This document shows positions 1 through 7,121 of a stretch of DNA of 9,746 bases, piece after piece. The stretch spans positions 1-9,746 of the forward strand of contig JAUIJG010000190.1 in the NCBI GenBank assembly GCA_030431355.1. Direction: 5' to 3'. The notes under the pieces are model-generated. The model worked only from the letters and a program-made list of their open reading frames with translations, searched no databases and had not been told where the DNA came from. A program made the position numbers and the translations under genes. Each line of letters begins with the position of its first letter. Position 1 is the first letter of the stretch. The DNA comes from a bacterium. Its GTDB lineage: Bacteria > Cyanobacteriota > Vampirovibrionia > Obscuribacterales > Obscuribacteraceae.

Positions 1-1
1 C

Positions 2-727
2 ATGGCATGGGGTCCGGTATTGGGACCGATCATGTTTGTGATGGGCTGGCTGTTCTCCGGCTTCTCGGTAATCGGACAACCCCACGTCATGGTGCGGTTC
101 ATGTCCATGGACAGCGCCGAAAACATGGGTCGAACCAGGGCTTATTACTACGGTTGGTATGCGGCATTCTGTGTGCTTACCCTCATGGCAGGTCTCTCCG
201 CCCGGGTGATTCTTCCGGAAGTGAACAGCTTCGACCCGGAGCTTGCCCTTCCCATGCTCTCCCTTAAGCTCCTGCCCCAATTCCTGGTCGGACTTGTTCT
301 AGCCGGCGTCTTTGCCGCGACAATGTCCACCGCAGACTCCCAGATTCTTAGCTGCTCGGCTTCTCTGACCAGGGATATATTCCCGTTCAAGAATCCCAGC
401 TATTTGATGACCAAACTAGCCACCATCTTTGTGGCTTTGCTCTCACTGGGAATCGCACTCTGGGGTCCCCAGAGCGTCTTCGACCTGGTACTGATCGCAG
501 CCGGAGCCCTGGCTTCCGTATTCGCGCCACTGTTAATCGTCTACTGCCTGGGTGGAAAACCCCGGGAGAACACCATTCTCCTGATGATGGCGGTGGGTTT
601 CGTGGTTACGGCCACCTGGCGTCTAGCCGGTCTCGATGCTGTCTCCTACGAAGTAATGCCCGGTATGATCGCCGGTCTTCTCATGTATCCGCTCGGTCAG
701 CGGCTCACCAAGCCGAATCCCGAATAA
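2..727 (+). CDS. putP: Sodium:solute symporter, PutP (Na+/proline) type, C-terminal half; 5' end outside window
   Basis: This is an inner-membrane secondary transporter of the sodium:solute symporter (SSS) family, which couples inward Na+ flow to uptake of a small solute. The frame is open to the left edge, so the first visible ATG is internal and only about 241 of the usual ~500 residues are present. Diagnostic blocks are the GQPHVMVRFM stretch (residues 25-34 of the visible part) and FAATMSTADSQIL (104-116). The latter matches the PutP helix whose adjacent Ser-Thr pair takes part in Na+ binding; here it is Ser109-Thr110. About six hydrophobic helices follow the PutP pattern. The best guess within the family is proline, but pantothenate or another solute cannot be excluded without the N-terminal half. 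It ends with TAA, 165 bp before the next gene on the same strand. Family assignment is firm; substrate is inferred. Confidence 0.9.
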   Translation: MAWGPVLGPIMFVMGWLFSGFSVIGQPHVMVRFMSMDSAENMGRTRAYYYGWYAAFCVLTLMAGLSARVILPEVNSFDPELALPMLSLKLLPQFLVGLVLAGVFAATMSTADSQILSCSASLTRDIFPFKNPSYLMTKLATIFVALLSLGIALWGPQSVFDLVLIAAGALASVFAPLLIVYCLGGKPRENTILLMMAVGFVVTATWRLAGLDAVSYEVMPGMIAGLLMYPLGQRLTKPNPE

Positions 728-748
728 ATCAGTTTCAAGCGGCGGATT

Positions 749-772
749 GGAAGGTATCATCCGATATCTTCC
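749..772 (+). terminator. Hairpin after the symporter gene, without a T-run
   Basis: Ten-base arms at 749-758 and 763-772 pair with one G·T wobble around the four-base loop ATCC, 21 bases after the symporter stop. No run of T follows, so it is not a canonical intrinsic terminator. It may instead protect the 3' end of the message or mark a Rho-type end. The stem is clear in the sequence; the role is inferred. Confidence 0.4.
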
Positions 773-892
773 TGTCCGACGCCTGGCTCGGCTCCACTTT
801 CTCTCCAAAACAACCAACAACAACGCAACCGGAGTCGGGTTCATGTCGAGCTTATCCCCTGGATAGGCCGACTACAGATAAGGAGGTCCGTT

Positions 893-1294
893 ATGTCATG
901 GATCATTCCAGTTCTCTTAATCGCCGCCATCATCTCCATGGCTTCCCTGGCTCGCAAGAACCAGAAAGAACCGCCCGAGATGAGCGATAGCGATAAGCGA
1001 GAGCTCAAACACACCATCCGCGTCAATCTCACCATCCTCGAAGACGAACTATCCAGGCTGAATTCCGAAGTGAAATCCCTGGGAGACTTCCCGGAAAAGG
1101 CCGAGGTCGACGCGCGTCTTGAATTCGCGAACAAAACAGTGGCCGACATCTCCCCTGTATTGAACCACGTTCAATCAGGTCAGGAGATTTCCCAAATGCT
1201 AAGAACTGTTTTTGCAGCTATGAACAAAAGCACTGAAGTTCGCCGCATTCTTATCCAGAAAGAGACTGAATTGAGGAACGCCCAGGAGAACTGA
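893..1294 (+). CDS. Small membrane-anchored helical protein, function unknown
   Basis: I do not recognise a family. The 133-residue product starts with one hydrophobic segment (about residues 3-19) followed at once by Arg-Lys, which suggests a single N-terminal membrane anchor with the rest in the cytoplasm. Residues 30-133 are charged, rich in Glu, Lys, Leu and Arg, and almost free of Pro and Gly, so they are probably long helices, possibly a coiled coil. The start is well fixed: a perfect AGGAGG at 881-886 lies six bases before the ATG. A strong intrinsic terminator follows the TGA, and the gap to the symporter is 165 bp, so this is probably a single-gene transcript or the last gene of one. 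Its layout resembles that of the protein at 6700-7053. Confidence 0.8.
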   Translation: MSWIIPVLLIAAIISMASLARKNQKEPPEMSDSDKRELKHTIRVNLTILEDELSRLNSEVKSLGDFPEKAEVDARLEFANKTVADISPVLNHVQSGQEISQMLRTVFAAMNKSTEVRRILIQKETELRNAQEN

Positions 1295-1330
1295 GGCTTT
1301 CTCTAATCCAGCGCTTTTGATTTCCACTCA

Positions 1331-1367
1331 AGAGGCTGTCCGAAAAACCGGACAGCCTCTTTTCTCT
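1331..1367 (+). terminator. Strong intrinsic terminator
   Basis: Perfect 12-base inverted repeat (1331-1342 with 1349-1360) closes a six-base loop AAAAAC and runs into TTTCTCT. It lies 36 bases after the stop of the 893-1294 gene and faces the convergent unit ending at 1441. The T-rich side is on the plus strand only, so it acts mainly on rightward transcription. Confidence 0.9.
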
Positions 1368-1407
1368 AAAAGGCTTTTCTACTGTATTACATAGTATTTT
1401 TTAACAC

Positions 1408-1442
1408 AAAAAAAAGACAGGAATACATAAGCTGCTCCCGTC
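1408..1442 (-). terminator. Intrinsic terminator of the leftward unit
   Basis: Read on the minus strand, GACGGGA (1442-1436) pairs with TCCTGTC (1422-1416) with one G·T wobble around a 13-base loop. It is followed by an unbroken run of eight T (1415-1408). The left arm overlaps the TGA stop of the thioredoxin-like gene at 1441. With the terminator at 1331-1367 it forms a back-to-back pair separating the convergent transcripts. Confidence 0.7.
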
Positions 1443-2499
1443 AGGGTAGTATCGCCCTCATGCCGTATCTAACCACCTGATTGATGGTGGTTTGCACAAT
1501 CATACCTCCGGTCTTTTTGAAGCCGGTTTTGATCGGATGTGCCTTCGGTGTATTGCCTATCATGGGTGCCTGACCAAGATCCGAGCCGGGGGCGATGCTG
1601 CCGTTGGCCAGCCTGTACTGCTCATGCTTGTCATAAAGAGGCTTGCCATAGCTGGAAAAAACCTCCGCGTCAAAATGTTCGAAAGGCACGAACGGTCTCT
1701 GGGCCATGCGCTCGTGAAGAACAATGTCCACGGTTTTCACATTCTCTTTCGGTGTGTGTCCGGAGGTGCTATCCACCCGGGCCGGATTATAAAAGAAGTC
1801 TGAGTGAGGATTGGTCTTAGCCTCATGTATCAGGTCGAAACCCTGCATATGACTACGTTTGGACAGACCCTTCTCATGCTCTTTGATATGAGCGAGGTTC
1901 ATCTCCGCAAACATCTGCCTTTTCTGAGGCACAGTCAGACTGTTGTTCTGCCATATATCACTTACAGCTTTGGCAAATTCCAGCTCCCCGGCCAGATCCT
2001 GGGGCTTCCAGTAACCGGGCAAACAATGAAGAACTACTCCATCCGGGGCAAGAACAAAAATCTGTATGTTGTGCGGTCCGGCACCGTTAGTCGTATGAAC
2101 GGCATTCTCCGAAGGTTTGTGCTTACCTGAAGCACCAGCATACTTCTTGTCAGAAATATCGGAGTAGCCGCAGACAAACTCGCTTTTCAATGCCGAAAAA
2201 ATTGGGTCCACAGAGAGCGTCACGGCTCTCAAGCTATTGCCGGCACTTCACGTATCGCCTTCCAGCTTGCCCAGCATATTGACCCAGAAGATGAGCTTCT
2301 TTCTCTCCCTGGCCTTTTCCTTAGCCGCCTCCAGATCGCTGAGCCAGCTAATTTCGCCGGTCAATCTGGAAACGCGCTCCTGGCAAACAGCTCCGTTCAA
2401 GACTTTTTCCGCCTGGGCAGGAACACCGCAAGCAAAAGAACCTGCCAAAATTATGGCGACAAGGCCTGCCTTTAGTTTAGAGGAGCTGACTCGAGTCAC
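1441..2499 (-). CDS. Predicted selenoprotein: exported thioredoxin-like protein with in-frame TGA (Sec84)
   Basis: Read as one gene, this encodes 352 residues with one in-frame TGA (2248-2250) as codon 84. Residues 1-30 form a signal peptide (Lys8-Lys10, a hydrophobic core, then Ala-Gln-Ala at 28-30), so the protein is probably exported. Residues 52-165 read as a thioredoxin fold. In order these are a WLSDLEAAKEKA helix, the KKLIFWVN strand, the TGA, a helix with SLRAVTLSVDP, EFVC (107-110), then IQIFVLAPDGVVLHCLPGY (145-163). The last block is the usual strand-PDG-strand-PGY end of thioredoxin-like proteins. The TGA lies about 14 residues before Asp-Pro, close to where CxxC thioredoxins have their first cysteine. 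Residues 166-352 are unrecognised. Start is GTG (2499), the first start after an in-frame TAA; its ribosome site is weak. It lies 75 bp after the TPR gene with no clear terminator between, so co-transcription is likely. Alternatives are a point-mutated pseudogene, or a sequencing error in a Cys codon. Confidence 0.75.
2213..2250 (-). promoter_or_regulatory. Recoded TGA (2248-2250) and candidate bacterial SECIS stem-loop
   Basis: On the minus strand the TGA is followed by 17 bases. Then comes a perfect six-base-pair stem, GAGAGC (2230-2225) with GCTCTC (2218-2213), around a six-base loop CGTGAC. The loop starts 23 nt after the TGA and has G at its second position. As I recall the bacterial SECIS model, the loop should start about 16-37 nt after the UGA, have 3-14 nt with a G in its first two positions, and sit on a stem of at least 4 bp; all are met. 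Its role would be to bind SelB and direct Sec insertion at this UGA. Stem and spacing are seen; function is inferred. Confidence 0.6.
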
Positions 2500-2551
2500 G
2501 GTGAAGGTTCTCGGTTAGTTACTTGTTTCACTATAACTGATTTTCCAGAGA

Positions 2552-2565
2552 CTAACCCAGGTTAG
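2552..2565. promoter_or_regulatory. Small inverted repeat between the TPR and thioredoxin-like genes
   Basis: CTAACC and GGTTAG form a 14-base palindrome with a two-base centre in the 75-bp gap between the two leftward genes. A third copy of GGTTAG lies at 2513-2518. No T-run follows on the minus strand, so it is a poor terminator. It could be an operator or a weak processing hairpin. Confidence 0.25.
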
Positions 2566-2574
2566 CCCTTTCAA

Positions 2575-3525
2575 TTAACCGATCTGCTTCAACTCCGATT
2601 TCAATGAATTTAGGAGCGCTTCCTTTTCAAACTGCTTTCTATTAACGTCGCTAATAATCGCCAGAGTCTCTTGAACCTCATCGCTATCAGCTTCCGGCTG
2701 GGCGGCTTTCAACTTGACACACTCGGAAACGAGAAAGTCGGCGGCTCGAATCCTACCCTGGGAACGATAAAGTTTTGAGAGTTTGTCCAGCTCCGAGCCG
2801 ACTGAAGGATGGGCAGGCCAGATCTCCCGAGCCTCCTGCATAAGTGCATAACGAAAAAGAATTTCAGCCTCACTCAACTTCCTCTGCCTGCAGTAAATCA
2901 AGCTGAGAGATGCCACCAGCGCCGGCAGGGAAGCCCGGGACGGAGCCAGTTCCAGGAGGACCAGCGGCTGTATTATGCTATCGGCCACATCGAGGCAAAT
3001 CTCCGCCTGCTCAGACTCGCCCATTCGAAAAAGATTAATCGAAAGAGCGATCAGACAGAATCCGACATAAACATGATCCTCCCCCAGATGCTCGCGATAG
3101 AGAGAGATCGAGATGTCTATGTACGACTTCACCCTTTTGTACTTGCTCCAGGCAAGATAGAGTCCGGCTAGATAATTGCTTCGGGTAGCGAGATCCAGAG
3201 TCCTGTCGCCGCTCAATTTTCTGGTCAGATTAAAACTGCGAAGATAGAACAATTCGGCCAGTTCAAACTTTCCTTGAACTCGAAATACCACTCCCAGCCG
3301 GTGCAAAACCGGTAGTGTGTTTTCATCGTCCAAACCAAAATATGACTCCCGGGCGCTCAAAGAGCGTAGATAAAATTTCTCTGCCTGGGCAAGTTTGCCG
3401 TTGGCATGATGCAAGAAGGCAAGTTCATCCAACAAGCTGATCAAATTGAGAGTGGAGCCGGAGCCGCGAGACTCCACCTCTTCGATATAAGACTCAATAT
3501 GAGAGGTGATCTCTTCGATGCTCAT
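2575..3525 (-). CDS. Tetratricopeptide repeat protein, kinesin-light-chain type
   Basis: The 316-residue protein has no signal peptide or membrane segment and should be cytoplasmic. It is built from helical pairs spaced about 42 residues apart, the kinesin-light-chain type of TPR. The clearest repeat is LAFLHHANGKLAQAEKFYLR (35-54), then LGVVFRVQGKFELAELFYLR (77-96). Further degenerate copies lie near 117-145, 157-183, 205-228 and 246-270. The last 45 residues are charged helix. Such repeats are protein-binding scaffolds; no catalytic domain is attached, so the partner is unknown. The ATG at 3523-3525 has AGGAGG four bases upstream, which fixes the start although the spacing is short. It is probably the first gene of a two-gene unit with the thioredoxin-like gene downstream, and divergent from the large signalling gene at 3783. 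Confidence 0.88.
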   Translation of the reverse strand: MSIEEITSHIESYIEEVESRGSGSTLNLISLLDELAFLHHANGKLAQAEKFYLRSLSARESYFGLDDENTLPVLHRLGVVFRVQGKFELAELFYLRSFNLTRKLSGDRTLDLATRSNYLAGLYLAWSKYKRVKSYIDISISLYREHLGEDHVYVGFCLIALSINLFRMGESEQAEICLDVADSIIQPLVLLELAPSRASLPALVASLSLIYCRQRKLSEAEILFRYALMQEAREIWPAHPSVGSELDKLSKLYRSQGRIRAADFLVSECVKLKAAQPEADSDEVQETLAIISDVNRKQFEKEALLNSLKSELKQIG

Positions 3526-3599
3526 GATGCCTCCTCAGAGAAGACCTTCCCTGAGAGATAGGGCCTCAAACAATCCGCTTTCTCAAGCCATCCCGAGCC

Positions 3600-3707
3600 C
3601 TAGACCGGCGGTCTAACAGTCTCTCGAAATCGCACCGTATTCGACACCTGGGTCACCTCCGGTCTATGCTGCTCTTCAGAAGATATTTCAGGCAGTTTAT
3701 CGGACAT
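3600..3707 (-). CDS. Possible 35-residue hypothetical protein
   Basis: This is a short frame starting with ATG at 3705-3707 behind a weak GGTGATGG ribosome-site-like sequence and ending with TAG at 3600. It lies about 75 bp before the TPR gene on the same strand. The product is polar, rich in Glu, Arg, Val and Pro, with no recognised motif. The same frame stays open to 3839, but that longer version would overlap the start of the divergent signalling gene. It could equally be non-coding upstream sequence of the TPR gene. Confidence 0.25.
   Translation of the reverse strand: MSDKLPEISSEEQHRPEVTQVSNTVRFRETVRPPV
3601..3615. promoter_or_regulatory. 15-base near-perfect dyad, operator-like
   Basis: TAGACCG and CGGTCTA flank a single central G, giving a seven-base-arm palindrome in the region between the divergent TPR and signalling genes. 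It lies 75 bases upstream of the TPR start codon and at the end of the possible 35-residue frame. The symmetry suits a dimeric repressor site; no regulator is known. Confidence 0.3.
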
Positions 3708-3782
3708 AAATCCATCACCAGGATCGATCAGAGCAGTCAGAGTGGAACATAAATAAGTGTCTAAACAAGAGTTGTCAGATAC

Positions 3783-6311
3783 TTGAGTAAATTCCAGAGA
3801 CCCAAAGAAGAGTCGGTGTCGGTTCGGGCTGACAATCATCGCATGCCCACCATCATCGATCTTCTGGACCGGGCCAGCGTAAGACTGACTCTGATTCTCA
3901 TACCGATATCCTTGATGTCGGTTTTGGGCTGCCTCGTATTCATGCCATTCCTCACACCCTACTACGGAGAAAGTATCGCCCGGGAGATCGCCTCGGACTT
4001 GAAGGGAAGAATTCCTTCCCGGTCAGAAACACTTTCGATCGTGGCAAACCATGGTCTAACCTGGTGCTTCATCACGGACGGTGGAGGAAAAGTAGAGGTT
4101 TCCACCGCAGCATTCCAGCCTTCAACCACCCGGTTGCCCCCGGCAAAGTCTTCCTCAATCACTTTGCGAGATAGAAAGTACTTCGATGCCGTCGTGCCTT
4201 TCGACAAGGACCTGTATCTCCACGCCGGATTCCCCAACGACTCCAGTGCCGCCGGAATCTCAGTAACCAGCCCCAGTACTCTGGTGAGACCGGTTCCTTT
4301 CGTAGTTCTTTTGACTGTCCTCTTCATTGTCGGCACTGCCGCTTTTCTAATTACCGAATCGATAGTGGGAGTCTCGATTTATCTCCTTGGCTCAACCATA
4401 GACAAGCTCACCGGTCTGGTAGGCACCAATTTCACACCCACCGATATCCGCGCCGCGACGCGGTTGACATGGGCATCTTCAGAAATTAGAGCGATGGGAA
4501 GCAGCCTTTTTGTCCTCATGCGAAAAGTTACCGAAGCCCTGGAAAAAGGCGGAGCCGCCAACGAATTGGAGAGCAAACGTCAGGAAAGAAGAAAAAAAAG
4601 GGCGGAATTCGCAGCCACAGGAACTTACGACGCACAGAATCAATCTGGCAAGTCGACCATTCAGGAGACCGGCGTCTTCGATATCCAGGTGGAACGAGTA
4701 CTGGCCACCAGCACTTCCAGCTACGACTTCGCCACCAAACTCTTAGACAGCGTCAAAACCATATTCTCAGATCTGACCGAATGTGTTGCTTTTCTCAAGG
4801 TAGAAGGCAATGGGGAAGTGAGCATCGAAAAAGAGGTCGGTCTTGGTTCCGATGGCGTGGCTCTTCTCAAGCGTGTCAACCACAAAGAGCTGACCGACGA
4901 AAGAAACCTGATCAAAAGAAGTATAGAGATAGGTCCCATGCAGATTAAGAGGCTGGGCTTTGAACAGTTTGCCCGGCAACTTGATGTCGGTCAAATCATC
5001 TACCTGCCCATTCAAGCCCCCGGTAGAAGCGCGTTTCTTGCTATCTATATCGGCGCAGGAATTCCGATTAAACCGGAAAGAGTGCGAGCCCTGGAACGGT
5101 TCCGGGACAAGGTTCTCTCCATATACAACGAGCTGGTAGCCAGGGAAGAGCAGGAAGAGGAGAGATGGACAGACCCGGTCACCGGTCTGGGAAATTCCAC
5201 TTTCTTCCAGGAATTGATGCCCAGGGTAATGGAAAGAACAAGAGACTCCGAGACAAGCGGCTCCTTTACTGTCGCATTCATCGGCCTCGATTTCTCCGCA
5301 CCGGATTTAGTGCGCTTCCCATCCGAAATGCGTCAGCGCTGGATGACAGAAGTAGGTCAGGTGCTGCAATCCGTCTTGCCGGTCAGCAAAAAACTTGTGC
5401 CGGAAAGAGGCGCCAACACCTACTTGAGTCGCCATAGCGAAGACGTCATTGCCTGTGTAATCGAAGGCATGGACCCAACCTACGGAATACATCAAATAGA
5501 GAATATTCACAACGTCCTCCAGTCAAGAAGCCAATGGGCAGGCGGCGTCACCAACGTTCCATTCTGCATAGGCATGGCCACTTATCCAGCCGGAGGCAGC
5601 ACTTCCGAAGAGATTGTCAGAAACGCCGATAGAACTCTTTCTTACATAAAAGAGATGAGGGGCGGAACCGGAGTTATGAACGCGGTGGATGTTCCCCCCG
5701 ACTATACACCTAAAGCTTCCACAGAGATTGCCGGTACCCTGGGCGTTCTCAATGCCGCTGACCTATTCCAGAGCATCGCCGGTAGTGAGAACAACGGAGT
5801 TTTAACTGTGGAAAATGAACTGGGACAACAATTCATCTGCAGTTGGAGAGAAGGTCAGCCGATTCAAGCCTCCCTGGGCGCGTTCACAGGAATGTATGCC
5901 ATAGGGGAATTCATCATCACATTCAAAACCGGTCACTACAACTTCCAACAAAGAAAACCGACCGAAGCCGAGATGAGTGTTCCATCTCAGCTTCACTCCG
6001 TGGAGTACTGCTTGATGGAAGCAGCTCTCTACGAAGACAAAATGAATGCTGCCCTGAAAGTGATTCCCAATGCCGGCATTATCGTGCAGACCGTGGAGAA
6101 TCAAGAAGGTTTCGCCAGACTGCAAAACGAAACCGATGTCACCCCGGAAGAGATGACTGTGGTCAAAGAGATTTTGAAGTATGCCCGGGGCGGAGCGTCT
6201 CTAGAAGCAATATTTAAAAAGCTGGATAGAATTCCGTCTTTCATTAAGTGGCGTGCTGCCGCTTTGATGATCGAAAACGGACTCTTAGAATGGCAGTGGC
6301 CGACCATGTAG
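3783..6311 (+). CDS. Membrane signalling protein: GAF-like, degenerate GGDEF and DUF4388 domains
   Basis: The full frame gives 842 residues. Two membrane helices (about 34-57 and 171-193) bracket an extracytoplasmic loop of ~110 residues, the likely sensor. A charged helical linker follows (245-275), then a GAF-like alpha/beta region (~310-450), a helix rich in Glu (450-461) and a GGDEF-type domain (~463-630). The latter keeps DPVTGLGNSTFF (464-475), PFCIGMATYP (593-602) and ADRTLSYIKEMRG (615-627). The catalytic GGDEF loop, however, is replaced by SEDVI (552-556), so it should not make cyclic di-GMP and may serve as a binding or dimer module. DUF4388 (648-725), a PATAN-related domain, follows, then a helical, winged-helix-like tail (785-838). 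The start is uncertain: TTG 3783, GTG 3816 or ATG 3843 all lack a good ribosome site. ATG 3843 would give 822 residues and keep every domain. It is divergent from the TPR gene and seems to be transcribed alone. Confidence 0.85.
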   Translation: MSKFQRPKEESVSVRADNHRMPTIIDLLDRASVRLTLILIPISLMSVLGCLVFMPFLTPYYGESIAREIASDLKGRIPSRSETLSIVANHGLTWCFITDGGGKVEVSTAAFQPSTTRLPPAKSSSITLRDRKYFDAVVPFDKDLYLHAGFPNDSSAAGISVTSPSTLVRPVPFVVLLTVLFIVGTAAFLITESIVGVSIYLLGSTIDKLTGLVGTNFTPTDIRAATRLTWASSEIRAMGSSLFVLMRKVTEALEKGGAANELESKRQERRKKRAEFAATGTYDAQNQSGKSTIQETGVFDIQVERVLATSTSSYDFATKLLDSVKTIFSDLTECVAFLKVEGNGEVSIEKEVGLGSDGVALLKRVNHKELTDERNLIKRSIEIGPMQIKRLGFEQFARQLDVGQIIYLPIQAPGRSAFLAIYIGAGIPIKPERVRALERFRDKVLSIYNELVAREEQEEERWTDPVTGLGNSTFFQELMPRVMERTRDSETSGSFTVAFIGLDFSAPDLVRFPSEMRQRWMTEVGQVLQSVLPVSKKLVPERGANTYLSRHSEDVIACVIEGMDPTYGIHQIENIHNVLQSRSQWAGGVTNVPFCIGMATYPAGGSTSEEIVRNADRTLSYIKEMRGGTGVMNAVDVPPDYTPKASTEIAGTLGVLNAADLFQSIAGSENNGVLTVENELGQQFICSWREGQPIQASLGAFTGMYAIGEFIITFKTGHYNFQQRKPTEAEMSVPSQLHSVEYCLMEAALYEDKMNAALKVIPNAGIIVQTVENQEGFARLQNETDVTPEEMTVVKEILKYARGGASLEAIFKKLDRIPSFIKWRAAALMIENGLLEWQWPTM

Positions 6312-6358
6312 CAAGAATGCTAAATACAGATACTGCTGCAATGTGACGAGGTTCTTGC
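6311..6358 (+). terminator. Weak stem-loop at the 3' end of the signalling gene
   Basis: GCAAGAA (6311-6317, starting on the last base of the stop codon) pairs with TTCTTGC (6352-6358) over a 34-base loop. No T-run follows, so termination here is only possible, not shown. Confidence 0.25.
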
Positions 6359-6699
6359 AAGGTCTGCCAACCGTGAACCGATCTCATTTGAACCACAACC
6401 AGACATCCAGGGTGCGGTAATACATCTCGGTCATTCTCCCGGCCCAGAGACAGAATAGGCGCATTCGGGCTCGGTTTACATAACTAAATGGTATTTACAA
6501 TATGTTTCTGATATCAGTAAAACTAGCATTTTGTTTTATTTCATTTCAGGACCAAGCACAAGACCTAAAAGCTAAATACACAGAGTTCCAGCATATCTTC
6601 CAGCAGCATTACGCGGCTCGAGGGGAACTCCTGTTGTCGGCTCGACGGTCCACTGTGCTGCGAATCCAGTCATCAACCAAATAAACCATGGAGAGAAAC
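6359..6699. other. Gene-free stretch between the signalling gene and the small-membrane-protein run
   Basis: No convincing gene is seen. The left part has normal composition; 6475-6555 is AT-rich and probably holds a promoter for the genes that follow. A 60-codon frame at 6502-6684 has no ribosome site and is not believed. Confidence 0.5.
6475..6501 (+). promoter_or_regulatory. Candidate sigma-70-type promoter
   Basis: TTTACA (6475-6480) and TACAAT (6496-6501) each match the -35 and -10 consensus at five of six positions. The spacing of 15 bases is short. They lie in the only AT-rich segment before the 6700-7725 genes and would leave a leader of about 190 bases. Confidence 0.35.
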
Positions 6700-7053
6700 A
6701 TGGAAATGTCCGGAGTAATCGCATTGACGGTAATCGCTGTCATGCTCGTTGTTTTCTGGCGCTTCGGCTATCGCGATGAACGCGTAGAGCCGTATGAAGA
6801 AGCCGTCCTCGACGTGGAAGGCCGTCTCGACTGGGCCCATTCCCGCGCCAAACCCCTGCCCCCCGGCATGGAATCTCAGCTCGCCCGCACCTCCAAACTG
6901 CTGGAGGAGGCAAAAGCCCTCTGGGCCGCCAACAAATGGGACCGTGCCGTCAAGAAAGCCTGGGCTGCCCAGAAGTCCATGACCACTGCCCAGGATATCT
7001 TCATCCAGGCGAACAACGCTCGCCAGAACAGCTGGTTCCAAACCAGCTCCTGA
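6700..7053 (+). CDS. Small protein with N-terminal membrane anchor, function unknown
   Basis: No family is recognised. From the ATG at 6700 the product is 117 residues. An N-terminal hydrophobic helix (about residues 5-19) is followed by Arg-rich sequence, then by an Ala-, Lys- and Glu-rich region (about 35-105) that should be helical and resembles a single TPR-like hairpin (LLEEAKALWAANKWDRAVKK). The start was chosen because GGAGAG (6690-6695) lies just before 6700. The earlier ATG at 6688 overlaps that ribosome site, and a third ATG at 6706 is also possible. It is the first of three small membrane-protein genes in a row; the next starts 68 bases after its stop, with a strong hairpin between. 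Confidence 0.75.
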   Translation: MEMSGVIALTVIAVMLVVFWRFGYRDERVEPYEEAVLDVEGRLDWAHSRAKPLPPGMESQLARTSKLLEEAKALWAANKWDRAVKKAWAAQKSMTTAQDIFIQANNARQNSWFQTSS

Positions 7054-7066
7054 GCGCACAACCTCA

Positions 7067-7094
7067 AGGACCGGCGCCTCCGGGCGCTGGTTCT
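7067..7094 (+). other. GC-rich intercistronic hairpin
   Basis: Twelve-base arms (7067-7078 and 7083-7094), with two G·T wobbles, close a TCCG loop between the first and second small membrane-protein genes. There is no T-run, so it is more likely a message-stabilising or processing element, or a weak attenuator, than a terminator. Confidence 0.5.
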
Positions 7095-7121
7095 CAACTC
7101 ATAACAACAGGAGAAGTTTAA

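Noticed and set aside
841..1149. 102-residue minus-strand frame opposite the 893-1294 gene
   Set aside because: Antisense shadow of a gene with a perfect ribosome site; low-complexity Ser/Arg composition.
1441..2232. Separate 263-residue gene starting at TTG 2230-2232
   Set aside because: No ribosome site before this TTG, and the product would start in the middle of a thioredoxin fold whose first half lies in the same frame upstream of the TGA. One gene with a recoded TGA explains more.
3600..3839. 79-residue minus-strand gene
   Set aside because: Its first half overlaps the start of the large divergent gene and has no ribosome site at its start. Only the 35-codon inner version is kept, with low confidence.
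3962..4336. 124-residue minus-strand frame inside the signalling gene
   Set aside because: Antisense to a clear membrane and sensor region; no domain or ribosome site.
6502..6684. 60-residue plus-strand frame
   Set aside because: No ribosome site, biased toward AT-derived residues at the N-terminus, and it lies over a likely promoter.
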